In this document: positions 25,777 through 34,081 of the stretch, in pieces
Position numbering within the stretch: position 1 is the first letter of the stretch
Layout of the letters: the number at the start of each line of letters is the position of its first letter
Assembly: GCA_017475405.1 (NCBI GenBank)
Contig: JAFVFN010000022.1
Location: 1 to 64,000, forward strand
Length of the DNA stretch: 64,000 nt
Reading direction: 5' to 3'
Source of the DNA: Elusimicrobiaceae bacterium
GTDB lineage: Bacteria; Elusimicrobiota; Elusimicrobia; Elusimicrobiales; Elusimicrobiaceae
Made by a program: the position numbers and the translations under genes
Notes under the pieces: model-generated
What the model was told of the DNA's origin: nothing
Database searches by the model: none
What the model saw: only the letters and a program-made list of their open reading frames with translations

Positions 25777-27198
25777 ATGTCTAATAATACCAATTTTTGC
25801 AAAATCGTAGCTACCATCGGGCCTGATACTTCTGATGAAGCCTCCATTGAGGCCTTGGTACAGGCGGGGGTATCCGTATTTCGGTGTAATTGCAGCCACG
25901 GTTCTTTGCCCGAATACCAGCAACGGGTATCCAATATCCGAAAAATGGAACAAAAGTATAACTGCAGTCTGGGGATTTTATTTGATTTACAGGGCCCCAA
26001 ACTGCGTATCGGGACCTTTAAAGATTATGCCGTTACTCTAGAAAAGGGGGCCTCTTTTCAGGTAGATTTAAACCCGGTACCCGGAGATAAGAATCGTGTG
26101 TGTCTGCCGCATCCGGAGATTTTTGCTGTTCTTAAAAACGGGATGGAACTTCTTATTAACGACGGGATCGTGCGCTTGCGGGTAGATAGTTTTACGGAAA
26201 ACTCAGCCCAGTGCACGGTAACAGCCGGCGGTCAAATCAGTAATAAAAAAGGGGTCAATGTACCCGGGGTAAAGTTACCGCTTTCAGCACTGACGGCCAA
26301 AGACCGGGCCGATTTACAGATCGCCGAAATGTTAGGTGCGGATTTTATCGGACTCTCGTTTGTACAAAAACCGGAAGACATTTTGGAACTGCGCTCTTTA
26401 ATGCATTCCAAGGCGCAAATTATTGCCAAAATTGAAAAACCCTCGGCTATTGAGCATTTGCGTGAAATTATTGATTTGTCTGATGTTATTATGGTTGCTC
26501 GCGGAGATCTGGGCGTAGAGACCAGTCCCGAATTGGTGCCCGTGCTGCAAAAGAAGATTATTTCCGGCTGCCGCAAGGCAGGCAAACCGGTGATTGTGGC
26601 TACCCAGATGTTAGAATCCATGATCCACAACGTAACCCCGACCCGTGCGGAAGCATCCGACGTGGCCAATGCAGTATATGACGGAGTAGATGCGGTGATG
26701 TTATCGGCTGAAACGGCCCAGGGAGAACATCCCGTGCAGGCCGTTACCACCATGCACCGCATTATTGAAACCGTTGAGAACGACCACCGCTACCGCAAAG
26801 GACTTTCCCTGTTGGAGCGCAAAAACGATTCTACCAAAGAGGGGGCCGTGACGACGGCTGCCAGCATTGTGGCTACCAATATGGATACGGCTAACGTGAT
26901 TGTGACGTTTACGGATTCAGGGTCTACCACCTTACGCGCTTCCAAACAAAGAGTCGGCGGGGTTCCGGTATTAGCGTTAACCCCCAATATTACAACAGCT
27001 CGTCAATTAACGGTGGCTTGGGGAGTTACACCAATTGTGGTTAATACCCTGACCAGTTTCGATGATATGCTTGCACAAGCCCGCAAAGCTGTACTGGACC
27101 AGCAACTCGCCCGAGAGGGGGAGAATGTGGTAATTACGGCAGGGATCCCGTTTGGAAAAGCAGGTACTACCAATATGCTTTATGTGTTAACGGTATAG
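25777..27198 (+). CDS. pyk: Pyruvate kinase
   Basis: 473 aa. KIVATIGPDTSDEASIEALVQAGVSVFRCNCSHG opens the barrel, with the usual Asn and Arg (RxNxSHG) changed to RCNCSHG. FDLQGPKLRIG, IIAKIEKPSAIEHLREIIDLSDVIMVARGDLGVE with the catalytic Lys and metal-binding Glu and Asp, and ATQMLESMI are present. It makes ATP and pyruvate from PEP, the last step of glycolysis, feeding NifJ. Convergent with the prepilin gene four bases downstream. Confidence 0.96.
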   Translation: MSNNTNFCKIVATIGPDTSDEASIEALVQAGVSVFRCNCSHGSLPEYQQRVSNIRKMEQKYNCSLGILFDLQGPKLRIGTFKDYAVTLEKGASFQVDLNPVPGDKNRVCLPHPEIFAVLKNGMELLINDGIVRLRVDSFTENSAQCTVTAGGQISNKKGVNVPGVKLPLSALTAKDRADLQIAEMLGADFIGLSFVQKPEDILELRSLMHSKAQIIAKIEKPSAIEHLREIIDLSDVIMVARGDLGVETSPELVPVLQKKIISGCRKAGKPVIVATQMLESMIHNVTPTRAEASDVANAVYDGVDAVMLSAETAQGEHPVQAVTTMHRIIETVENDHRYRKGLSLLERKNDSTKEGAVTTAASIVATNMDTANVIVTFTDSGSTTLRASKQRVGGVPVLALTPNITTARQLTVAWGVTPIVVNTLTSFDDMLAQARKAVLDQQLAREGENVVITAGIPFGKAGTTNMLYVLTV

Positions 27199-27201
27199 TT
27201 T

Positions 27202-27747
27202 TTATAATGACCAACTGTTACAAATAGATTTCCCTAGGGAGGTATTGGAGTTTCCACATGTTATTTTTCCAGCCTTTTGTTTTGCACCGGTACTTGCTTC
27301 TGTCGGATAACTGGGATAAAAGAAACCAATAGAAAAATCCCGGTGATCCCGGCACACAGCCGGAGTTTCTTGATTATATCCTGGACAGTAGCTAATTGTT
27401 ACTTGATTTGTGGAACTATCAATCATCCAGTAGTTATCACAGGACCAATATTTACCTTCTTCGTCATCGTTATAAGATTCCACATTTCCATTTACATCTT
27501 GCAAATCTATACATTTCCCAGCAAGAGATATATCTAAATCGTGGACACTCTGAGTATATGTACCATTGGCAATAAAATAGGCATACTGCGCTTGCGCGAG
27601 CGCTTTCCCTATTGGTAATACCGTGGCAATACGAGATTTTACTACGGCCTTTTGATACTGTGGCAACGCTACTGCTGCTAAGATGCCGATAATAAGTACT
27701 ACGACGAGTAACTCGATTAATGTGAAGGCTTGATGGTTGGGTTTCAT
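27202..27747 (-). CDS. Type IV prepilin-like protein (leader-RNA class), 181 aa
   Basis: [27 protein letters not shown], Ala at -1, Glu at +5. AQYAYFIANGTYTQSVHDLDISL is a variant of the mid motif. Seven Cys are present in the C-terminal domain, including KCIDLQD, WSCDNYW and SICNSWSL, suggesting more than one disulfide. AAGGAG precedes the ATG. Its stop is only three bases from the convergent pyk stop, with no terminator in between. Confidence 0.9.
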   Translation of the reverse strand: MKPNHQAFTLIELLVVVLIIGILAAVALPQYQKAVVKSRIATVLPIGKALAQAQYAYFIANGTYTQSVHDLDISLAGKCIDLQDVNGNVESYNDDEEGKYWSCDNYWMIDSSTNQVTISYCPGYNQETPAVCRDHRDFSIGFFYPSYPTEASTGAKQKAGKITCGNSNTSLGKSICNSWSL

Positions 27748-27794
27748 AACTATTCTCCTTATATGTGTTCAATTATCTGTTATGTACCCGCAAC

Positions 27795-28023
27795 AAAACG
27801 GCTGTTATCTTAGGGTAGCTTCAGGACAACCCGTAATAACAGCCGTGGCCTCCCGAATCTACAAATAGCAGAATACGGGAAACACTTGGTACAAAATAGT
27901 AGGGTTATAAAGCCTAGAATTTTGCACCTCTAATCGGCTGTTTTTGGTCCTGAAGCAAACTGTTTAAACAGTTGTCCGTTTCTTAAACGGTTCCAAAAAC
28001 AGATAAATTGTACTTACAGTATA
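27795..28023 (-). promoter_or_regulatory. Structured leader RNA with terminator/antiterminator and private helix (copy 3)
   Basis: TATACT -10 at 28018-28023 on the minus strand. P1 pairs 27993-28002 with 27938-27947 and encloses CCGTTT/AAACGG and AACTGTTT/AAACAGTT hairpins. The private segment GCTTCAGGAC (27818-27827) is perfectly complementary to GTCCTGAAGC (27947-27956) over ten bases. The terminator stem ACGGCTGTTAT/ATAACAGCCGT is followed by UUUUG. AACAGCCG beside P1 can pair with CGGCTGTT of the terminator 5' arm. Confidence 0.83.
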
Positions 28024-28055
28024 ATAAAAATTTAGATACTTGACAATATGTATAA

Positions 28056-28096
28056 TTTTATGCTATTTTTTGATTAAATCCAAAAATAGCATAAAA
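28056..28096. repeat. Perfect 15-bp inverted repeat before the DUF4143 ATPase gene (copy 1)
   Basis: TTTTATGCTATTTTT and AAAAATAGCATAAAA are separated by 11 bases. The left arm overlaps a -10 (TATTTT) placed 18 bases from TTGACA (28040-28045), and the ATPase ATG follows 12 bases after the right arm, so this looks like an operator. An identical pair of arms with the same 11-base gap occurs at 30206-30246. Confidence 0.65.
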
Positions 28097-28108
28097 TGAG
28101 AGCGCTAT

Positions 28109-29263
28109 ATGTATATTCAACGAACTATAGAAACAGTGTTAAGGCAATATCTCAAACGATATTCGGTAGTAACAGTAACAGGTCCTCGACAATCTGGTAA
28201 AACTACACTGTTGCGTAAAACATTTGATTTTCCCTATTACTCCATGGAAACACCGGATATACGCAGTCGTGTGCTTGCAGATCCGCGGGGCTTTTTTGAC
28301 GCTTTGGAAAAAGGATGTATATTAGATGAGATCCAACGTGCCCCGGAACTATTATCCTATATCCAAGAGTATGTGGATCGACCTAATAATAAATTGAAAT
28401 TCATCTTATCAGGAAGTCAACAGCTTAATTTATTAAATTCCGTGTCTCAATCGTTGGCAGGAAGAACTGCGCTAACTAAATTGTTGCCTTTGTCTTATGA
28501 AGAAATCAAAACTAAAAAATTACCCATGGATGATATCTTATACAGAGGACTATATCCTCGCCTTTATAGTGAAACACTAAATCCTACTCAAGTATATAGA
28601 GATTATACCGCTACGTATCTGGAGAGGGATGTTCGGCAATTATTAAACGTACATAATATGCATAATTTTCAGAAATTTTTGTTTTTATGTGCCGGGCGCA
28701 TTGGTCAGTTACTTAATATGAACAGTCTGGCTAATGAAGTAGGGGTAAATATTACGACGATTCAAGCGTGGTTCAGTGTGTTAGAAGCCTCGTTTGTTGT
28801 ATTTTTATTATATCCCTATAGTAAAAATATTAATAAACGCGTAGTCAAAACCCCGAAATTATATTTCTGTGATACGGGATTAGCGTCTTATTTATTAGGA
28901 ATAGAGAGTGCCAAACAACTGACAAATAATATGTACAGAGGGGCGTTGTTTGAGAATTTTGTATTATTAGAACTGATGAAACAGCGTTATAATTCCGGAA
29001 AAGAACCCAATCTCTATTTTTATAGAGACAGTAATCAAAATGAAATAGATTGTGTAGCCCAATGGGGGGAAAAGATTATTCCTATGGAGATCAAATCTTC
29101 CAAAACGTTCAATACGGAATTTTTAAAAGGATTAACCTTTGCAGAAAAAATTATTCCTAATCTTGATAAGAGTTTGTTAATTTATACTGGAAATGAAGAC
29201 TTTTTAGTAAAACATACCCGTGTGATAAATTTCGCTCATTTGTCTAAAGGCATCAACAACTAA
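28109..29263 (+). CDS. AAA-type ATPase with DUF4143 domain, 384 aa
   Basis: Walker A TGPRQSGKTTLLRK (about residues 24-37), Walker B ILDEIQ, then FILSGSQQLNLLNSVSQSLAGRT as sensor region (AAA_14), followed by a DUF4143 domain with LAGRIGQLLNMNSLANEVGVN (winged helix) and a C-terminal PD-(D/E)xK-like core FYRDSNQNEIDCV...PMEIKSS. Such proteins are common, often horizontally moved, and of unclear function. The gene is more A/T-rich than its neighbours, and it is bracketed with a prepilin by the two inverted-repeat copies, which suggests acquired DNA. Confidence 0.85.
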   Translation: MYIQRTIETVLRQYLKRYSVVTVTGPRQSGKTTLLRKTFDFPYYSMETPDIRSRVLADPRGFFDALEKGCILDEIQRAPELLSYIQEYVDRPNNKLKFILSGSQQLNLLNSVSQSLAGRTALTKLLPLSYEEIKTKKLPMDDILYRGLYPRLYSETLNPTQVYRDYTATYLERDVRQLLNVHNMHNFQKFLFLCAGRIGQLLNMNSLANEVGVNITTIQAWFSVLEASFVVFLLYPYSKNINKRVVKTPKLYFCDTGLASYLLGIESAKQLTNNMYRGALFENFVLLELMKQRYNSGKEPNLYFYRDSNQNEIDCVAQWGEKIIPMEIKSSKTFNTEFLKGLTFAEKIIPNLDKSLLIYTGNEDFLVKHTRVINFAHLSKGINN

Positions 29264-29282
29264 GGGCTACTATGTAGCCCTT
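29262..29282 (+). terminator. Short hairpin at the end of the ATPase gene
   Basis: AAGGGCTAC and GTAGCCCTT pair around TAT, overlapping the stop codon. No T tract follows, so terminator activity is uncertain. Confidence 0.45.
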
Positions 29283-29343
29283 AGGCGTAATGGTGACCTG
29301 GGGCAATGTGTAGACTTCTTCGTGTTAATTTCAGAAGAAATAA

Positions 29344-29847
29344 TTATTTAAATTCGTATACATTGTAATTTACGCTTCCACCACCAACTGTATAGTTCAT
29401 AGGTACGGCCCCCATGCTTTCACAAAGAGCTTTTCCCCGTGAATTGTACTGATTAATCGGTGCAAAACAGACCGTTTTATTATGAAGTTTTGTTAAAGTA
29501 CTCTCCGGATAATAAATTCCATATACAGCAATGATTTCTTTCTCATTTGACAGATAAAAACCCACTGTATAGCCTGTTGAAATTTCCACTGTCATGAATG
29601 ATGGAAGATTGTTAGGTGCCTCTATATCTAAGTTTTGTTTATTACTTGTATATTTCCCATTGGCTAAATAGTAGGTCTGTTGAGCTTTGTTAATAGCTTG
29701 TATAATAGGCATCATTGTACTGTATCGGGATTTATCTACTGTCTTTTGATATTGAGGTAAGGCTACTGCCGCCAGTATTCCTATAATCAATACAACGACT
29801 AATAATTCAATTAATGTGAAGCCCCACCGGGTATTTGAGTATTTCAT
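29344..29847 (-). CDS. Type IV prepilin-like protein (leader-RNA class), 167 aa
   Basis: [29 protein letters not shown], Gly at -1, then YQKTVDKSRYSTMMPIIQAINKAQQTYYLANGKYTSNKQNLDI. Two Cys in the C-terminal domain (VCFAP, ALCESMG) could make the single pilin disulfide. AAGGAG precedes the ATG. Transcribed through leader copy 4. Confidence 0.9.
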   Translation of the reverse strand: MKYSNTRWGFTLIELLVVVLIIGILAAVALPQYQKTVDKSRYSTMMPIIQAINKAQQTYYLANGKYTSNKQNLDIEAPNNLPSFMTVEISTGYTVGFYLSNEKEIIAVYGIYYPESTLTKLHNKTVCFAPINQYNSRGKALCESMGAVPMNYTVGGGSVNYNVYEFK

Positions 29848-29886
29848 AAGTATTCTCCTTATTCTCCCTGTTTATGGAACCCAATT

Positions 29887-30115
29887 AAAAAACGGCTGTA
29901 ATGTCGGAGCCAGTTGAAGTGAACTCTTTATTACAGCCGTGGTCTATCGCACAATAGCGATAAACACTTGGTACAACATAAAGGGATTATAAGTTCCTTT
30001 ACCTTGTACCTAGAACGACTGTTTCTGAACTTCAACTGAACTCTTAGTCTTACTAAAAGCCCACCGTCTCTAATACGGTTTCAAAAACAGATTAAATTGT
30101 ACTTATAGTATAACA
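29887..30115 (-). promoter_or_regulatory. Structured leader RNA with terminator/antiterminator and private helix (copy 4)
   Basis: Extended -10 TGTTATACT (30107-30115, minus). P1 pairs CTGTTTTTGA (30081-30090) with TCAGAAACAG (30018-30027): the end pair is A-U here instead of G-C, a compensatory change against the other copies. The private segment CAGTTGAAGT (29911-29920) matches ACTTCAACTG (30029-30038) over ten bases. The terminator (ACGGCTG 29892-29898, CAGCCGT 29934-29940) is followed by six U. Confidence 0.83.
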
Positions 30116-30205
30116 GATCTAACTGGTTTTTACCAGTCTTTTTTGGTGTATTTTTTCTAGATATCTAGCTTTAATATAATGATAAACGATTTTTTGATTT
30201 GTGTA

Positions 30206-30246
30206 TTTTATGCTATTTTTGGGTGCAATTCAAAAATAGCATAAAA
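30206..30246. repeat. Perfect 15-bp inverted repeat (copy 2)
   Basis: Same arms as at 28056 (TTTTATGCTATTTTT / AAAAATAGCATAAAA) with an 11-base gap of different sequence. No gene starts just after it; it lies between the leader of the prepilin at 29344 and the asnS terminator. The segment between the two copies carries the ATPase and that prepilin. Confidence 0.6.
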
Positions 30247-30254
30247 GAACTATG

Positions 30255-30285
30255 AAAAAAGTCCTCCCTTTCCAGGAGGACTTTT
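30255..30285 (-). terminator. Terminator of asnS
   Basis: On the minus strand AAGTCCTCC pairs with GGAGGACTT and is followed by TTTTTT. Confidence 0.9.
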
Positions 30286-30313
30286 GGTGTGACCGAAATG
30301 TTGTTCTATAAGA

Positions 30314-31612
30314 TTAAGGTCTAATTTTATCCATCATGCGCGGGAACGGAATCGTTTCACGTACGTGCTGCAGCCCGCAAATCCACCGTACCATGCGTTC
30401 AATTCCCATCCCGAACCCGGAATGCGGCACGCTTCCGTATTTGCGCAGATCCAAATACCAGTCGTATCCGGCCGGATCTAAGTCCTGCTCTTTCATACGG
30501 GCAAGCAAAGCATCATAATCGGTTTCTCTTTCGCTGCCACCGATAATCTCGCCGGCACCTTCCGGTCCAATGACGTCTACGGCTAACACAACTTTGGGGT
30601 TTTGGGGGTCACGTTTCATATAGAACGCTTTGATGGCTGCCGGATAGCGATGGATCATGATCGGGGTATCGTAATCTTCTCCGAGCAGGGTTTCTTCGTC
30701 GCCGCCAATATCACCGCCCCACGGGGTGTTATTACCTTTTTTGTGTAAGATTTCAATGGCATCTGTATAGTCGATGCGCGGGAACTTCTTTTCGATGGTA
30801 GCCTGTAATTTGGTCGTATCGCGCTCCAAAGTTTTCAGATCGGCCGCGCAGTTTTTAAGCACCGAAGAGACAATATATTTAATAAAGTCTTCCGCCAAAT
30901 CCATGTTGTCATCTAAATCGTTATACGCTACTTCCGGTTCTACCATCCAGAACTCTGTTAAATGGCGACGGGTTTTAGATTTTTCAGCCCGAAACGTCGG
31001 CCCGAAACAAAAAGTGCGTCCCAGGGCCATGGCAGAGGCCTCGCCGTATAACTGGCCGCTTTGAGATAAGAACGCTTTCTCACCAAAGTAATCGGTTTCA
31101 AACAGAGTGCTTTTACCTTCGCAGGAAGCCGGCGTCAAAATCGGCGAGTCGGAGAGTATAAATCCGTTTTTATGGAAATATTCCCGAATGGCAAAGATGA
31201 TTTCATCGCGAACACGTAAAATCGCCATTTGGCGGGCCGAGCGCAGCCACAAGTGGCGGTTATGCATTAAAAATTCAGGGCCGTGTTCTTTGGGGGTAAT
31301 CGGGTAATCCTTGGCCATTTGAACGACTTCCAAGTTGGTAACTCCCAACTCAAACCCGAGCGGCGAGCGTTTGTCCTCCCGTACGGTACCCGTAACGATG
31401 ATGGAAGATTCCTGGGTTACTTTGTCACCCAATTCAAACAGTTCGGGGCTGACTTCGCCTTTAAACATGACGCACTGGATAATACCGCTGCCGTCACGCA
31501 GCTGTAAAAAGTGCAGTTTGCCGCTGGAACGTTTATTATAGAGCCAACCTTTTAAGGTAATTTCCTGGCCAAGATATTGGCCGACATCTTTTACACGGAT
31601 TTTGCTGGACAT
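30314..31612 (-). CDS. asnS: Asparaginyl-tRNA synthetase
   Basis: 432 aa class II synthetase. The N-terminal OB-fold anticodon domain spans about residues 1-110 ([22 protein letters not shown]), then motif 2 in [21 protein letters not shown] and motif 3 in [13 protein letters not shown]. Asn rather than Asp specificity is inferred from overall length, since bacterial AspRS is longer with an insertion domain; HFLQLRDG and the [15 protein letters not shown] block are consistent with AsnRS. Own tRNA-Asn(GTT) is at 45132. A terminator follows directly. Confidence 0.88.
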   Translation of the reverse strand: MSSKIRVKDVGQYLGQEITLKGWLYNKRSSGKLHFLQLRDGSGIIQCVMFKGEVSPELFELGDKVTQESSIIVTGTVREDKRSPLGFELGVTNLEVVQMAKDYPITPKEHGPEFLMHNRHLWLRSARQMAILRVRDEIIFAIREYFHKNGFILSDSPILTPASCEGKSTLFETDYFGEKAFLSQSGQLYGEASAMALGRTFCFGPTFRAEKSKTRRHLTEFWMVEPEVAYNDLDDNMDLAEDFIKYIVSSVLKNCAADLKTLERDTTKLQATIEKKFPRIDYTDAIEILHKKGNNTPWGGDIGGDEETLLGEDYDTPIMIHRYPAAIKAFYMKRDPQNPKVVLAVDVIGPEGAGEIIGGSERETDYDALLARMKEQDLDPAGYDWYLDLRKYGSVPHSGFGMGIERMVRWICGLQHVRETIPFPRMMDKIRP

Positions 31613-31668
31613 AAAAACCTCTTACTAAAAAACTAATGATACTTATATTTTATCTTTTTCAGGATAAA

Positions 31669-31692
31669 TAAAAAAGCCCGTTGTGCGGGCTT
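31669..31692 (-). terminator. Terminator of tRNA-Ala
   Basis: On the minus strand AAGCCCG pairs with CGGGCTT around CACAA and is followed by TTTT. Confidence 0.85.
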
Positions 31693-31701
31693 TAAAAAAT
31701 T

Positions 31702-31774
31702 TGGACGTGATCGGGATCGAACCGACGACCTCCTCGTTGCGAACGAGGCGCTCTCCCAGCTGAGCTACACGCCC
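31702..31774 (-). tRNA. tRNA-Ala (anticodon CGC)
   Basis: All arms fold: acceptor GGGCGTG/CACGTCC, D arm with AGCTCAGCTGGGAGAGC, anticodon stem CCTCG/CGAGG with loop TTCGCAA, T arm with GTTCGATCC. The acceptor has the G3-U70 wobble that marks alanine tRNAs. CCA is not encoded, so a CCA-adding enzyme must finish it. Confidence 0.95.
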
Positions 31775-31837
31775 GTAAAACGGTTCTAACACATTTATTA
31801 TAGCATATCTGGCAGGGAAAAAATACTGTTTCCTCAA

Positions 31838-31869
31838 AGTTCTATTGGGAATATAGGTCTTTTGACCCA
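31838..31869 (+). promoter_or_regulatory. Three-half-site element (copy c)
   Basis: AGTTCTAT, seven bases, ATAGGTCT, ttt, GACCCA. The second and third half-sites make a perfect GGTC-TTTT-GACC hairpin. It ends 47 bases before the ATG at 31917. Confidence 0.55.
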
Positions 31870-31916
31870 TGTGTTTGGGCAAAAAAATTTCTACCATTTA
31901 TATTGGAGGATATTGC

Positions 31917-32864
31917 ATGAAAAAATTATCACTTACTTTTATTTTATGTTGTTTTATCGTTGTATGTGTCAGTGCCAATCCAACTACGGCTAGAAACCGC
32001 CGACTGTCAAACGGTGTAAACCGTGCTGTGCTGAGTGCTTCTCAGCGCAATGAACTGCTTGTTGATGCAGCTTCCAATCCCCGGGCTCTGGGACAAATGC
32101 GCCGACTGCTTAACCAGGGAGCTGACCCGTGCCGTGCGTTGCCGTTTGCCGTATTCTCCAACAATGTTGCGGGTGTACAGGTATTATCCGAGTATAAGAA
32201 CCGGTGCAACTGGAATCACGCTGTACAAGAAAGACTCCAATACGTGATGAAAAAAGATTTAACGCCTATGTTCTATGCCCTTATGGCTGACAACCGCGGT
32301 ATTACGTGTCCCGATCCGTTTGATTTTACGCCGGCTAAACGCGGCACGCAGTGGCATCCGTTGTCTTCTTCTATGTTAGCGGCCGTAAACCAACGCTGTT
32401 TCGCGACCCACCGCAATCAGGCGGCATTTTTAAACGGCATAATTTTATTAAACCCCAGTCAAAATAACGTCTTTGCTTTGGGAGAAAATTATCAATTCGG
32501 CATCAACTCCCAAGATACACAACAACGCTGGCTTGCCAATATCAACCAATTGATTGATTCTCATGTCAAAGTATCTAACGATACGCTGCAAAATGTGATT
32601 TCCCAAAGCCGCGTACCCAATACGTACGGAGCGTCCAATGTACCGTTTGATACGACGCGTAAACTGGTCAAATTGTGCCTTAAAGGCGGAGCTAACGGCA
32701 AAACCGTGCTCTCCCACCTGGACCGGGAAGATAATGCGTGGATTTGGGCCAACTACTCATCCGATGAACGGATGCGCCTTTCCAATATTTTGGAAAATAA
32801 GCCCGAGACGCAGGCACGCAGTTTTACCGATACGTTGCGCAAAGCCTATCATAAATTCTTTTAA
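31917..32864 (+). CDS. Secreted protein with ankyrin-like segment, 315 aa
   Basis: The start at 31917 has TTGGAGGA upstream and gives the signal peptide MKKLSLTFILCCFIVVCVSAN. The early mature part (DAASNPRALGQMRRLLNQGADPCRALPFAVFSNNVAGVQVL) looks like one or two ankyrin-type helix pairs. Later parts have four Cys and helical segments such as TRKLVKLCLKGGANGKTVLSHLD that again hint at ankyrin-like repeats. Role unknown; export is inferred from the signal peptide. Preceded by the three-half-site element and followed by a strong terminator. Confidence 0.7.
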   Translation: MKKLSLTFILCCFIVVCVSANPTTARNRRLSNGVNRAVLSASQRNELLVDAASNPRALGQMRRLLNQGADPCRALPFAVFSNNVAGVQVLSEYKNRCNWNHAVQERLQYVMKKDLTPMFYALMADNRGITCPDPFDFTPAKRGTQWHPLSSSMLAAVNQRCFATHRNQAAFLNGIILLNPSQNNVFALGENYQFGINSQDTQQRWLANINQLIDSHVKVSNDTLQNVISQSRVPNTYGASNVPFDTTRKLVKLCLKGGANGKTVLSHLDREDNAWIWANYSSDERMRLSNILENKPETQARSFTDTLRKAYHKFF

Positions 32865-32873
32865 GGTAAGTTT

Positions 32874-32919
32874 TAACAATACAGCCCCGCAGGTTTAAAG
32901 CGGGGTTGTTTGTTTTTTT
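32874..32919 (+). terminator. Intrinsic terminator
   Basis: GCCCCGC and GCGGGG-type arms with flanking AACA/TGTT pairs enclose AGGTTTAAA and are followed by TTTGTTTTTTT. Confidence 0.88.
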
Positions 32920-32959
32920 GCTACAATAATAACAACATCAGTTTGCGGAGTATATCAGT

Positions 32960-34048
32960 ATGGATTTAGTTGCTTTAAAAGAAGATTTACAAAACAGCCG
33001 CGCGGGGCGCGGCGTATTAAAATTTGCCAGTAAGATTTATGCCTTGGGGTCTTGGACACACCGTGCCTTGTATGAAAACGGTTGGAAAACCGCCCAAAGC
33101 GTCAATTCTCGGGTCGTATGCATTGGTAATTTAACGGCCGGCGGAACCGGTAAGACGACCACGGTTCTACTGGCGGCAACGGCATTGGCTAAACAAGGTA
33201 CGCGCGTAGCTATTGTCTCACGCGGCTATAAACGCCAGCAAAAATCGGCCGGTCCGGTTATTTTGTTTGATAACCCGGATGCAGATTGGCGGCTTGCGGG
33301 AGATGAGCCGTTTATGATGAGCCGGGTGCTTAGTAAATTACAAGTACCCATTGTGATTGCCAACCGGCGGGTAGACGCTGCCAACGAGGCATTGCGCCGT
33401 TTTAAAAGTCAGCTTATTTTACTTGATGACGGCCTGCAGCACTTTGCGCTCAAGCGCGATGCCAATATTGTACTGGTGGACGCGAAAAATCCGTTTGGTA
33501 ATAAAGAATTGTTACCTTACGGTATTTTACGAGAACCGTTGACGGGACTCAAACGGGCTGATTTAGTGGTCCTGACCCACTGCGATCAGGTATCTGCGCG
33601 CGAGCTGGAAAACGTACGTGATCAGGTCAGGATGTATAATGACACAGTAGAGATTTTAGAAAGCGAACACCGCCCCGAATATTATGTCAATATTTGTACC
33701 ACCCAACAGGTACCGCTGGATCAAATTAAAGGGCCGGTGGCCTGTTTTTGTGCATTGGGACATCCGGAAAGCTTTGAACGTACCTTAAAAGATTTGGGAT
33801 TGGTACTACGTCAAAAATGGCGTTTTGCCGATCATCAGTCTTATACCGAAGAAAACCTGCGTACTTTTGAAGCGACCCGTGCGGGACTGCCGCTGATTAC
33901 CACGTTTAAAGATTTTGTAAAGTTCCCAGATAATTGGCGCGAGATTTTGACCAAAGATGTATATGTGCTGTCGGTCAATTTGCATATCCGCGGCGGGGAA
34001 AAAGAGTTTCAAAAGTTTATGGATGTACTCTATCCCAAAAAGAAGTAA
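32960..34048 (+). CDS. lpxK: Tetraacyldisaccharide 4'-kinase
   Basis: 362 aa. VVCIGNLTAGGTGKTTTVLLAATAL contains the P-loop, followed by VAIVSRGYKR, GDEPFMMSR, VANRR-type VIANRRVDAANEAL and LLDDGLQHFALKRDANIVLVDA, all hallmarks of LpxK. It phosphorylates the lipid A precursor at the inner membrane, which implies a Gram-negative outer membrane with lipopolysaccharide. Other lpx genes are not in this window. Confidence 0.95.
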   Translation: MDLVALKEDLQNSRAGRGVLKFASKIYALGSWTHRALYENGWKTAQSVNSRVVCIGNLTAGGTGKTTTVLLAATALAKQGTRVAIVSRGYKRQQKSAGPVILFDNPDADWRLAGDEPFMMSRVLSKLQVPIVIANRRVDAANEALRRFKSQLILLDDGLQHFALKRDANIVLVDAKNPFGNKELLPYGILREPLTGLKRADLVVLTHCDQVSARELENVRDQVRMYNDTVEILESEHRPEYYVNICTTQQVPLDQIKGPVACFCALGHPESFERTLKDLGLVLRQKWRFADHQSYTEENLRTFEATRAGLPLITTFKDFVKFPDNWREILTKDVYVLSVNLHIRGGEKEFQKFMDVLYPKKK

Positions 34049-34081
34049 ACCCTGCTTTGTCTGCGGGATAACCGTTGCGTC

